Source of the DNA: Planctomycetaceae bacterium
GTDB lineage: Bacteria > Planctomycetota > Planctomycetia > Pirellulales > Thermoguttaceae
Length of the DNA stretch: 6,495 nt
Assembly (NCBI GenBank): GCA_031282385.1
Contig: JAITDV010000562.1
Coordinates: 1 to 6,495, forward strand
Direction: 5' to 3'
Shown: in pieces, positions 1-5,082 of the stretch
Numbering within the stretch: the stretch's first letter is position 1
How the letters are laid out: every line of letters begins with the position of its first letter
The notes under the pieces: model-generated
Told to the model about the DNA's origin: nothing
The model's database searches: none
What the model saw: the letters and a program-made list of their open reading frames with translations, nothing else
Made by a program: the position numbers and the translations under genes

Positions 1-251
1 TCGATGAAAATAAATACAAAAAAGGGATAAAAGTTACCGATGATGAATTGAAAAAAATAAATATTAAAAATCACAAATTTCAAGGTGATTGGAATTACAC
101 TATAAATGCAGCAAAAAAATTTAAAAAAATAATTTGGATAGGTTATTTTCGCGCGCTGCCTAAAGGTAATTTGAAAAATAAGTGTTGGAATATTAGAAAT
201 TCTTATTGGTCAAATGTGGGGGGCTTGCGGATAGTCAGAAAAGGCGGATAA
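1..251 (+). pseudogene. ISAzo13-family transposase, C-terminal fragment with abnormal tail
   Basis: The reading frame is open from the window edge, so the gene starts outside the window. The first complete codon is at base 3. The decoded residues include KYKKGIKVTDDEL and FQGDWNYTI, which match the end of DDE transposases of the ISAzo13 ('Rhodopirellula transposase') family. That family normally stops within a few residues of a WNYTI motif. Here the frame runs on for about 45 further residues, Lys/Asn/Trp-rich and without family resemblance, to a TAA at 249-251. Two A7 runs (113-119 and 123-129) follow the motif, and a TAA at 130-132 lies in the +1 frame. A one-base insertion or a lost stop could therefore have made the tail. 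The catalytic DDE residues would lie upstream and are not visible. The family call is fairly secure; whether the gene is intact is unknown. Confidence 0.72.
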
Positions 252-299
252 TTACGCTCCATTTTGATTCTTGTTGAGTCGCAAATGTCAATTTAACTT

Positions 300-375
300 C
301 GGGGCGTGGCGCAGCCTGGTTTAGCGCGTCTGACTGGGGGTCAGAAGGTCGAAGGTTCAAATCCTTTCGCCCCGA
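300..375 (+). tRNA. tRNA-Pro, anticodon GGG
   Basis: A full cloverleaf can be drawn by hand. The acceptor stem CGGGGCG (300-306) pairs perfectly with CGCCCCG (368-374), and the discriminator is A375. The D stem is GCGC/GCGC (309-312, 324-327). The anticodon stem is TCTGA/TCAGA (329-333, 341-345) with loop CTGGGGG, giving anticodon GGG at 336-338, which reads CCC proline codons. The T stem is GAAGG/CCTTT (351-355, 363-367, with one G-T pair) and its loop is TTCAAAT. CCA is not encoded; a T-rich run follows. The tRNA lies about 50 bases after the transposase fragment, so the insertion sequence probably ends between the two. Confidence 0.95.
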
Positions 376-448
376 TTTTTCTTATTTTATATTGTACAGG
401 TTATTTCTGAACGATATTGAAATTGTTGCCGAGTTATTCTGTAGATAT

Positions 449-547
449 TACTGTTTGTACTATAAATTGCTTGATTCACGAGTGTAAAAGTCTGCTTGCC
501 GATAGGCAAGCCGGCGAATGTAAATGTGATTTCAAGAATGAACAGAT
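449..547 (+). repeat. Family R palindromic repeat, copy R1
   Basis: This is the most diverged of the four clear copies of a ~98-100 bp repeat. It keeps the left-end block TACTATAAATTGC, the inner block GTAAAAG and the right end GAACAG. It has the best inner hairpin of the family: GCTTGCC (494-500), loop GATA, GGCAAGC (505-511). The stem extends outward to GTCTG/CCGGC with one mismatch. Its right end stops a few bases from the stop codon of the 82-aa minus-strand gene. Frames read through it (for example 417-617) look like chance products of the repeat. Confidence 0.85.
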
Positions 548-550
548 TAG

Positions 551-799
551 TTATTTTTTCTCAAGATATTTTGCGAGCAATGCGGGATTGTCTGTAGCGA
601 TTAGATGTTCGATTTGAGATTGTGGTACATTTAGATTTGCCAATGCCAGAGCAATACGTTTCCAGAGTTGTTGCCGTTTTTTACCTTGAGCAAGATAAAG
701 ATCCGTTACCAACATAGCAAGTTTATCCGACATAATGTCATCGCGGTTTTCATAATATCGTTTTATTATTTTCTCTTGGTAAGGAGTTCGATCCTGCAT
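551..799 (-). CDS. Conserved hypothetical protein, 82 aa, planctomycete-type
   Basis: This is a small soluble protein of unknown function. It begins MQDRTPYQEKIIKRYYENRD, continues with LVTDLYLAQGKKRQQLWKRI and ends DNPALLAKYLEKK. The pattern is all-helical and rich in charged residues, with no signal peptide or membrane segment. It resembles short conserved hypotheticals that I recall from Planctomycetota genomes, sharing the TPYQ..II.RYYE.RD opening and the QLWKR and DNP..LA motifs; this is from memory, not a search. The ATG start gives the family-like N terminus at once. No clear Shine-Dalgarno precedes it (AATAAAG). Its stop codon almost touches the right end of repeat R1. csrA lies upstream on the same strand, separated by 265 bases including repeat R2, so a shared transcript is possible but unproven. 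Confidence 0.82.
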   Translation of the reverse strand: MQDRTPYQEKIIKRYYENRDDIMSDKLAMLVTDLYLAQGKKRQQLWKRIALALANLNVPQSQIEHLIATDNPALLAKYLEKK

Positions 800-965
800 C
801 TTTATTAGAGTTTTGTAATATTATTTTTAATTATCAGACTTCACGGATTGACACAAATTTATTAATGATAATTTGGTATCAATCGCTAATCTGTCGTCAA
901 TAATTTTGTTGATTAAAGATGAAATTTGTTACAGATATTTTCATTATCAATTAATCTTTTCGGCT

Positions 966-1065
966 AACTGTTCTTACTATAAATTGCATGGCTCAAGAGC
1001 GTAAAAGCCTGGCTTTCTGATAGGTAATCATGTGGCGGTTAAGGAAATTTAAAGTGTGAACAGTT
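966..1065 (+). repeat. Family R palindromic repeat, copy R2
   Basis: A full-length copy bounded by AACTGTTC (966-973) and GAACAGTT (1058-1065). The terminal inverted repeat extends further: the first 22 bases match the reverse complement of the last 22 at 18 positions. The conserved inner block CTCAAGAGCGTAAAAGCCTG starts at 992. The central hairpin is weaker than in R1 or R3. The last base of the repeat is the last base of the csrA stop codon on the minus strand. Confidence 0.9.
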
Positions 1066-1319
1066 TATGAAGCGCGTTTGATATTTATTAGCGGCGTAAT
1101 TGTGTCTGTGTCATCTTCTGTTTTATTTGATACTTCATCAATTTCTTCTGTATTTGTTACGGTCGGATTTTTTTTCTGTAATTCGTCTCGTAGAATAACT
1201 GTATTGAGTGGAGCTTCTACGCCTATCCGTACTTTATCATTCGCAACATGAACAACTGTTACGAAAATATCTTCTCCGATTCTGATTCGTTCACCCTCTT
1301 TGCGTGAGAGTACCAGCAT
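1065..1319 (-). CDS. csrA: Carbon storage regulator CsrA (RsmA-type RNA-binding protein)
   Basis: CsrA is a homodimeric RNA-binding protein that binds GGA-containing leader hairpins and blocks or alters translation. In many flagellated bacteria it controls motility genes and can be titrated by FliW or small RNAs. This protein has 84 residues. Residues 1-47 carry the family signature MLVLSRKEGERIRIG, then KVRIGVEAP, then VILRDEL. The two RNA-binding arginines, equivalent to E. coli R6 and R44, are both present at positions 6 and 44. Residues 48-84 form a polar, acidic tail (TEEIDEVSNKTEDDTD), longer than the 61-residue E. coli protein. The frame opens 18 codons upstream, but the start at 1319 is chosen because it gives the canonical MLVLSRK terminus and has a good ribosome binding site. 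R copies lie on both sides. No fliW is visible here. Confidence 0.96.
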   Translation of the reverse strand: MLVLSRKEGERIRIGEDIFVTVVHVANDKVRIGVEAPLNTVILRDELQKKNPTVTNTEEIDEVSNKTEDDTDTITPLINIKRAS

Positions 1320-1325
1320 AATACA

Positions 1326-1331
1326 CCTCTC
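1326..1331 (-). promoter_or_regulatory. Ribosome binding site of csrA
   Basis: On the minus strand GAGAGG is followed by six bases and then ATG at 1319. This is the clearest Shine-Dalgarno in the window, and it decides in favour of the MLVLSRK start over the upstream in-frame ATG at 1373. Confidence 0.75.
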
Positions 1332-1412
1332 AAAAAATATACCAACTAACGATAAACCGCCACAGTACATCAAAACTAACCAAACCTAATTCTGCCATCT
1401 CAAAAGTTCCTA

Positions 1413-1510
1413 TACTGTTCGTACTATAAATTGCGAGACTCAAGAGCGTGAAAGCCTGCTTTCCGATAGGTAAACAGGCAACGGTAAACGAAATTAAAGT
1501 GTGAACAGTT
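1413..1510 (+). repeat. Family R palindromic repeat, copy R3
   Basis: A well-preserved copy running from ACTGTTCGTACTATAAATTG (from 1414) to GTGTGAACAGTT (ends 1510). The inner hairpin pairs GCCTG (1454-1458) with CAGGC (1475-1479) and closes on CC-GATA-GG, with two mismatches inside. It lies about 95 bases upstream of the csrA start codon, so together with R2 it brackets csrA as a direct repeat. Confidence 0.9.
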
Positions 1511-1640
1511 CAATAATCCAATATCGGCAATTTGCTATAAATTAATAAATCTACATTCTCATTTGCCGTCTTGCCGTAACTAAACTTAATCGTTGTTGTA
1601 GTAACGCACGCAAATTAATATTGCAAAATTTAATTTACTA

Positions 1641-1931
1641 TTACAACTCAATTGTTGCGTCTGTCAATTTAATCTGTTGATAACGTTTACCGCTGGGACC
1701 GTAAAACAAAACACGTCCTTCGTCTTTTTCCCAAATTGCGCTGTATTTCACTGCTCTCGGTCCGTGAAGGCAAAACATAACGCCGCATGATTCGGTATTA
1801 CCGCGTTTGAGTATTGATTCTGAAGTTGGAAACGCATCCATCAAAAGTTCATGGTCATTACACAACGTCCGGTAAACATAGTCCTTCAATTCGGAAAAAG
1901 AACGAATCGAATGAACTGTTCTATTAGTCAT
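1641..1931 (-). CDS. Conserved hypothetical protein, 96 aa, planctomycete-type
   Basis: This is a small, probably cytoplasmic protein of unknown function. It has an N-terminal helical part with SIRSFSELKDYVYRTLC, a middle segment with ESILKRG and CGVMFCLHGPRAVK, and a strand-rich end with AIWEKDEGRVLFYGPSGKRY. The combination CG..F.LHGPR..K..AIW and LFYG..G.R(Y/F) recalls conserved hypotheticals in Planctomycetota; this is from memory, not a search. No membrane segment, signal peptide or known catalytic motif is seen. Two cysteines (C24 and C49) are not arranged as a recognisable metal site. The ATG start is preceded by a weak GGGA about nine to ten bases upstream. It lies upstream of csrA on the same strand, with R3 between them. 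Confidence 0.82.
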   Translation of the reverse strand: MTNRTVHSIRSFSELKDYVYRTLCNDHELLMDAFPTSESILKRGNTESCGVMFCLHGPRAVKYSAIWEKDEGRVLFYGPSGKRYQQIKLTDATIEL

Positions 1932-2054
1932 ATTAAATCATTCCCATTTATAATTTCTTACTATACTAATTGCAAAACCATTAATGCGCTATTACTCTGT
2001 TTCTATTTGCCAAAGCGAAAAAATAATTCGTGGAATATTTCAGTGGAATTTGTT

Positions 2055-2067
2055 GTATCTATTCAGT
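2055..2067 (+). repeat. GTAACTATTCAGT-type 13-mer, one mismatch
   Basis: The sequence GTATCTATTCAGT differs from the consensus only at the fourth base, and the following CG also matches the copy at 2323. It lies four bases inside the left arm of the island's outer inverted repeat. Confidence 0.6.
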
Positions 2068-2156
2068 CGTATGTTTATTATCGTCAACAATTCTGTTACC
2101 CAAGCCCAATAAATCCGCATGGAACAAGATAATTTTCCGAACAACTCTAATATTCC

Positions 2157-2319
2157 AACCCTTATTTGTCAAATTAACCTTAGTAGCCAAATATCCCCAA
2201 AAAACGCGCCCTTAATACCCTCATGTTTTGTTCGATATTGTCTTATAACAGCACCGAAGAAATAAGGGCGCATTTTTGGGGTGTTACCTGCTACTAGGGA
2301 AATTGGACAAATAAGGGTT
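2157..2319. repeat. 163-bp foldback (MITE-like) element
   Basis: Arms of about 60 bases (2157-2216 and 2261-2319) are imperfect inverted copies. The outer 14 bases AACCCTTATTTGTC are perfectly repeated, and the inner CCCCAAAAA and GCGCCCTTA blocks also match. The loop is about 45 bases. A long terminal inverted repeat with no coding capacity is typical of a miniature inverted-repeat transposable element. No clear target-site duplication is visible. Confidence 0.75.
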
Positions 2320-2322
2320 ATT

Positions 2323-2598
2323 GTAACTATTCAGTCGGCAGCTCTAAGCGAAAAAAATTTATAACAGGCGGCAACACAGCGTAGCGCAGTAACCGCTTAA
2401 AACTATCATATTTTTAACCACCACTAACCCCTCAAAAGAAGGGGAATTTAATGTTCCACGCCTCTGGAGGGGTTGGGGGTGGTTAAAAATACGGCTGAAT
2501 AGTTACGTTTATTTTAGAACGCTGCGTTTTAGTCTGCTTCGTTCCTATTCCCTAACACATTTTTTCTAAACAATTGAAGCCCAGAACTGAATAGTTAC
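2323..2598. repeat. Element bounded by 13-bp inverted repeats GTAACTATTCAGT
   Basis: GTAACTATTCAGT at 2323-2335 is matched exactly by its reverse complement at 2586-2598. A further inverted copy with one mismatch at 2494-2506 gives a shorter alternative boundary (2323-2506). There is no credible open reading frame inside. Bases 2507-2585 show no further structure that I can identify. Confidence 0.65.
2409..2491. repeat. Long stem-loop containing CCCCTAACCCCTCC-type repeat
   Basis: A 25-base arm (2409-2433, starting TATTTTTAACCACC) matches the reverse complement of 2467-2491 at 23 of 25 positions. The left arm and loop (ACTAACCCCTC then GGGGAATT) resemble the repeat at 6458-6495, so this C-rich unit occurs at least twice in the window. 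Confidence 0.8.
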
Positions 2599-2656
2599 TA
2601 TCAATTAACTCAAAACATTAATTCCACTGAAATATTACCAATTCGTTATAATTACT

Positions 2657-2754
2657 TATTGTTCGTACTATAAATTGAGTTACTCAAGAGCGTAAAAGTC
2701 AGCTGTCCGATAAATAAGCAAGCGACGGCAAATGAGTTTAAAGTGTGAATAGTT
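2657..2754 (+). repeat. Family R palindromic repeat, copy R4
   Basis: Keeps the left block GTTCGTACTATAAATTG, the inner block ACTCAAGAGCGTAAAAG and the right end AAAGTGTGAATAGTT. The right terminus has GAATAG where R2 and R3 have GAACAG, making it closer to the GTAACTATTCAGT family. The inner hairpin is degraded, with only GTC.GCT/AGC.GAC pairing remaining. It starts 20 bases after the nested island. Confidence 0.88.
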
Positions 2755-3285
2755 TAAAATCGATCAAAGTTGAAACATTAGCAAATTTATGACGGCAATA
2801 TAAATTCCTGTAATTTCTCGTAATAGCCATCGTTTCAATTCGCAAATTCGGCAAACTTAACCCAGTTTATTAAAGCATAAATAATCGCCACTGCTAACAA
2901 CAATTACTTTACCGTTACACTTAATTTTTATTGCAGTTTTTATCTCAAATAAATAAATGCCGTAATCCAAATCTCTTTTTTAATAATATCAAAAAACGTT
3001 TTTTTTTAGTGATTTTGTTATTATTTTATTAAACGGAGAGCAACTTTTTTTTGTGATAATTTTTTATTGGAAAATTGCCTGTGCGGTTAAATATCGGTGA
3101 TTGAAATTTTATTCTTTTACAAGTTTGGTTAATTGACAACAAAAAAACGGTTGGTATCATGTACGTTTTACGTGATCGTTTCGTCTTACCAATGTTTTGG
3201 TTTTTCGGGATATTTTTTGTAATCGTCAAATCTTTTTTTTGATGCATGGAGTACCGATTTATTCCTGCTTTTTTAACCGTTAAGA
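2755..3285. other. AT-rich non-coding leader upstream of murJ
   Basis: These 531 bases hold no convincing gene. Visible items are a self-complementary AAAAAACGTTTTTT (2991-3004), several long T runs and a possible promoter at 3133-3160. A 27-codon hydrophobic reading frame at 3159-3242 and a 72-codon minus-strand frame at 3029-3247 are judged chance products. GGA motifs that could bind CsrA occur at 3033-3037 (ACGGA) and 3246-3250 (ATGGA); only the second would be in a transcript from the proposed promoter. Confidence 0.6.
3133..3160 (+). promoter_or_regulatory. Possible sigma-70-type promoter for murJ-flhF
   Basis: A perfect -35 TTGACA (3133-3138) is followed after 16 bases by TATCAT (3155-3160), five of six to the -10 consensus. 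It would give a transcript starting near 3167 with a leader of about 120 bases before the murJ start. In such AT-rich DNA a chance match is quite possible. Confidence 0.35.
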
Positions 3286-5082
3286 GTGGAACAATCTGAA
3301 TCTGAAATAAATCAAATACACATTAAAAATCGTCAACCTAACAACGCAAAATCAACCGTATTACGTCCAAACAAGACAGTAGAGGTTGACGAAATTTCGA
3401 GTGTGAATAGTTCAAAGAATCGTCGAAGATTGCTTCGGGATACGCTTCTTGTTGGATTCTGTACAATGATCAGCCGTTTGCTTGGGATGTTGCGTGATAT
3501 GGCAACTGCAGCAACACTTGGAATGTCTGTAGGCGGAGTTATGGATTCGTTTGTTGTTGCGTTTCGTTTACCTGACATGGCAAGAAAACTATTTGGAGAT
3601 GGCACAATAAGTGTTAGTTTCATTCCCGTATTCAGCAAAATCTGGCGCGAAGATAGGGCAAAAGCGTGGAATTTACTATCGGTTGTGCTTGGAGCGGTAT
3701 TTATTTTTCTTACTGTGTTTGTTGTTATTGGAGAAATTTTGTGTTATATCGGCATTAGTTTTTTTTCGTCAGACAGCAAGGTTTATCTGATTTCACATCT
3801 TATTGCGTTGATGTTACCTTATTTGATTTTAATTTGCATGGCAGCAATTGCATCGGCAACTTTACAGACTCTCGAAAAATTTTCTATTCCTGCAATGATT
3901 CCGTCAATTTTGAATATTATTTGGTTGTTTGGAATACTGATAATTGCGCCGATTTATTCGAATGAGCCTGCGATGCAATGTTATATTTTAACGAGTTGTA
4001 TTTTGGTTGCGGGAGTGATTCAATTGTTTATTCATTATCCGTTATTATATCGTTATGGTTTTAAGTTTAATTTCGGGTTGCAAAATATTCGAGCTGACTT
4101 ACGTAGTATATTCAAGGATTTTTTTCCTCAAATATTCGGTTTGATGTCTTTGCAATTAAATATTCTTTCTGCAATTGGTATCGCGTGGCTTTTTTCCGGT
4201 CAAGTTGATGTGCCGATTCGTTGGCTTGGCGGTATAACGGATTATCCGCTACGTATCGGCGCGACTTCGGCAATATATTACAGTGAACGAGTATTTGATT
4301 TCCCGCAAGGTTTAATCGGTTTAGCGATAGCAACAGTGATTTATCCGCTTTTGAGCCGTCATGCGGCAAGTCGTGATTTTCGCATGTTTGGCGAAGACCT
4401 TTCGATTGGGATTCGGATTTTGTTGGCGTTTGCGATTCCGTCGGCGGCAGGATTGATGATAATGTCGGAGCGGATTTCACATTTGCTTTTTCAACGCGGT
4501 GCGTTTACGCCGGATGATATGTTCAGAACGGCGGACATGATTTTTTGGTTTGGCGCCGGAGTGTGGGCGTTTTGTTTAATGCCGGTTATTGTTCGTGCGT
4601 TTTATTTGCTTGGTGATATACGGACGCCTTTTAGAGTCGGGTTGATTAGTGTTGTGATAAATTTGATTCTTGGTCTTACTTTAATTTGGGTGTTGCGTGA
4701 ACAGGCATTTGCAATTGCCGCAAGTATATCTGCCGGTGTTCAGACAATTATTCTTTTTGTCGTATTTATCAAAAAACACAATCATATTGATTTGTACAAA
4801 GTGAATATTTGTATTATACGTTCAATTATTGCGGCGTCAGTGATGTCAATAGTTGTTATGTCAGCGGTGAGTTTAGTTACTAATCAAGATTCGGTTTCGG
4901 ATTTGGTTTATATTATTGTTGGTAGTATAACGGGTATGATTGTTTATTCGCTTGTGTTGCGGTTGCTTGGAGGACGGGAAATTGTTGTTATGTTGCGGGG
5001 ACATTTACAACGCAAAACAACACAAAAAACAACACAAAAAACAAAACGAAAAAAAATTCCAAAAACAAAACGAAAACGATGA
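3286..5082 (+). CDS. murJ: Lipid II flippase MurJ (MviN family)
   Basis: A polytopic inner-membrane protein that flips lipid II for peptidoglycan synthesis. Of 598 residues, about 50-570 form the MurJ fold, with hydrophobic helices from about 52 to 565. Functional E. coli positions are kept: R18, R24 and D25 align with R64, R70 and D71; D39 with D87; R52 with R100; R270 with R335 in YYSER. E57 is replaced by D105, and K46 by R94. An insertion of about 20 residues before YYSER (WLGGITDYPL) and the LLSRHAA segment fit planctomycete MurJ as I recall it. Residues 1-48 are a polar extension, part of which appears repeat-derived. Residues 576-598 are a Lys-rich tail encoded by 12-bp tandem units. 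The GTG at 3286 is the first start after an in-frame TAA; a GTG at 3403 is an alternative. The stop overlaps the flhF start. Confidence 0.94.
   Translation: MEQSESEINQIHIKNRQPNNAKSTVLRPNKTVEVDEISSVNSSKNRRRLLRDTLLVGFCTMISRLLGMLRDMATAATLGMSVGGVMDSFVVAFRLPDMARKLFGDGTISVSFIPVFSKIWREDRAKAWNLLSVVLGAVFIFLTVFVVIGEILCYIGISFFSSDSKVYLISHLIALMLPYLILICMAAIASATLQTLEKFSIPAMIPSILNIIWLFGILIIAPIYSNEPAMQCYILTSCILVAGVIQLFIHYPLLYRYGFKFNFGLQNIRADLRSIFKDFFPQIFGLMSLQLNILSAIGIAWLFSGQVDVPIRWLGGITDYPLRIGATSAIYYSERVFDFPQGLIGLAIATVIYPLLSRHAASRDFRMFGEDLSIGIRILLAFAIPSAAGLMIMSERISHLLFQRGAFTPDDMFRTADMIFWFGAGVWAFCLMPVIVRAFYLLGDIRTPFRVGLISVVINLILGLTLIWVLREQAFAIAASISAGVQTIILFVVFIKKHNHIDLYKVNICIIRSIIAASVMSIVVMSAVSLVTNQDSVSDLVYIIVGSITGMIVYSLVLRLLGGREIVVMLRGHLQRKTTQKTTQKTKRKKIPKTKRKR
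3311..3412 (+). repeat. Degenerate family R copy inside the murJ coding sequence
   Basis: Bases 3379-3412 match 1032-1065, the right end of R2, at 27 of 34 positions without gaps, including GAAATTT and AGTGTGAA.AGTT. Upstream, AACGCAAAATC (3343-3353) matches the R2 block AGCGTAAAAGC at 8 of 11 positions with spacing within two bases of R2. The left terminus is only faintly recognisable. It encodes part of the polar N-terminal extension of MurJ. Confidence 0.5.
5017..5082 (+). repeat. A-rich 12-bp tandem repeat encoding the MurJ tail
   Basis: ACAACACAAAAA occurs twice in tandem (5017-5028, 5029-5040), followed by the variant ACAAAACGAAAA (5041-5052) and more A-rich variant units up to the stop codon. 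It encodes the Thr/Gln/Lys-rich end of MurJ. This looks like slippage expansion of low-complexity DNA. Confidence 0.7.

Larger units (their letters stand above)
2034..2636. repeat. Nested palindromic repeat island
   Basis: The island is framed by a perfect 17-bp inverted repeat: AATATTTCAGTGGAATT (2034-2050) and its reverse complement (2620-2636). Just inside each end is the 13-mer GTAACTATTCAGT or its reverse complement: 2055-2067 with one mismatch and 2586-2598 exact. Further inside are a 163-bp foldback (2157-2319), another pair of the 13-mer (2323-2335 and 2494-2506) and a 25-bp-arm stem-loop (2409-2491). No coding sequence of transposase type is seen inside, so this looks like non-autonomous elements inserted into one another. 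Confidence 0.75.

Noticed and set aside
272..299. TTGTTG-17-TAACTT as a promoter for tRNA-Pro
   Set aside because: The -10 would touch the first tRNA base, so transcription would start inside the tRNA.
417..617. 66-codon plus-strand reading frame
   Set aside because: It reads through repeat R1 and into the antisense of the 82-aa gene; no family resemblance.
848..853. Perfect TTGACA on the plus strand
   Set aside because: No -10 at suitable spacing and no plus-strand gene downstream.
1851..2215. Two overlapping plus-strand reading frames (1851-2132, 2030-2215)
   Set aside because: They cover the antisense of the 96-aa gene start and the repeat island; composition is not protein-like.
449..2754. 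Repeats as a CRISPR array or integron attC sites
   Set aside because: Spacing is irregular, genes lie between copies, units are ~100 bp, and there are no attC core sites, integrase or cas genes.
3159..3242. 27-codon hydrophobic reading frame (MYVLRDRF...)
   Set aside because: Its ATG falls on the proposed -10 element, there is no ribosome binding site, and the hydrophobicity comes from T runs.
3029..3247. 72-codon minus-strand frame
   Set aside because: A Lys/Asn-rich product of AT-rich DNA antisense to the likely murJ leader; no domain or start signal.
4112..4480. Minus-strand frame opposite murJ
   Set aside because: A shadow of the well-supported murJ gene.
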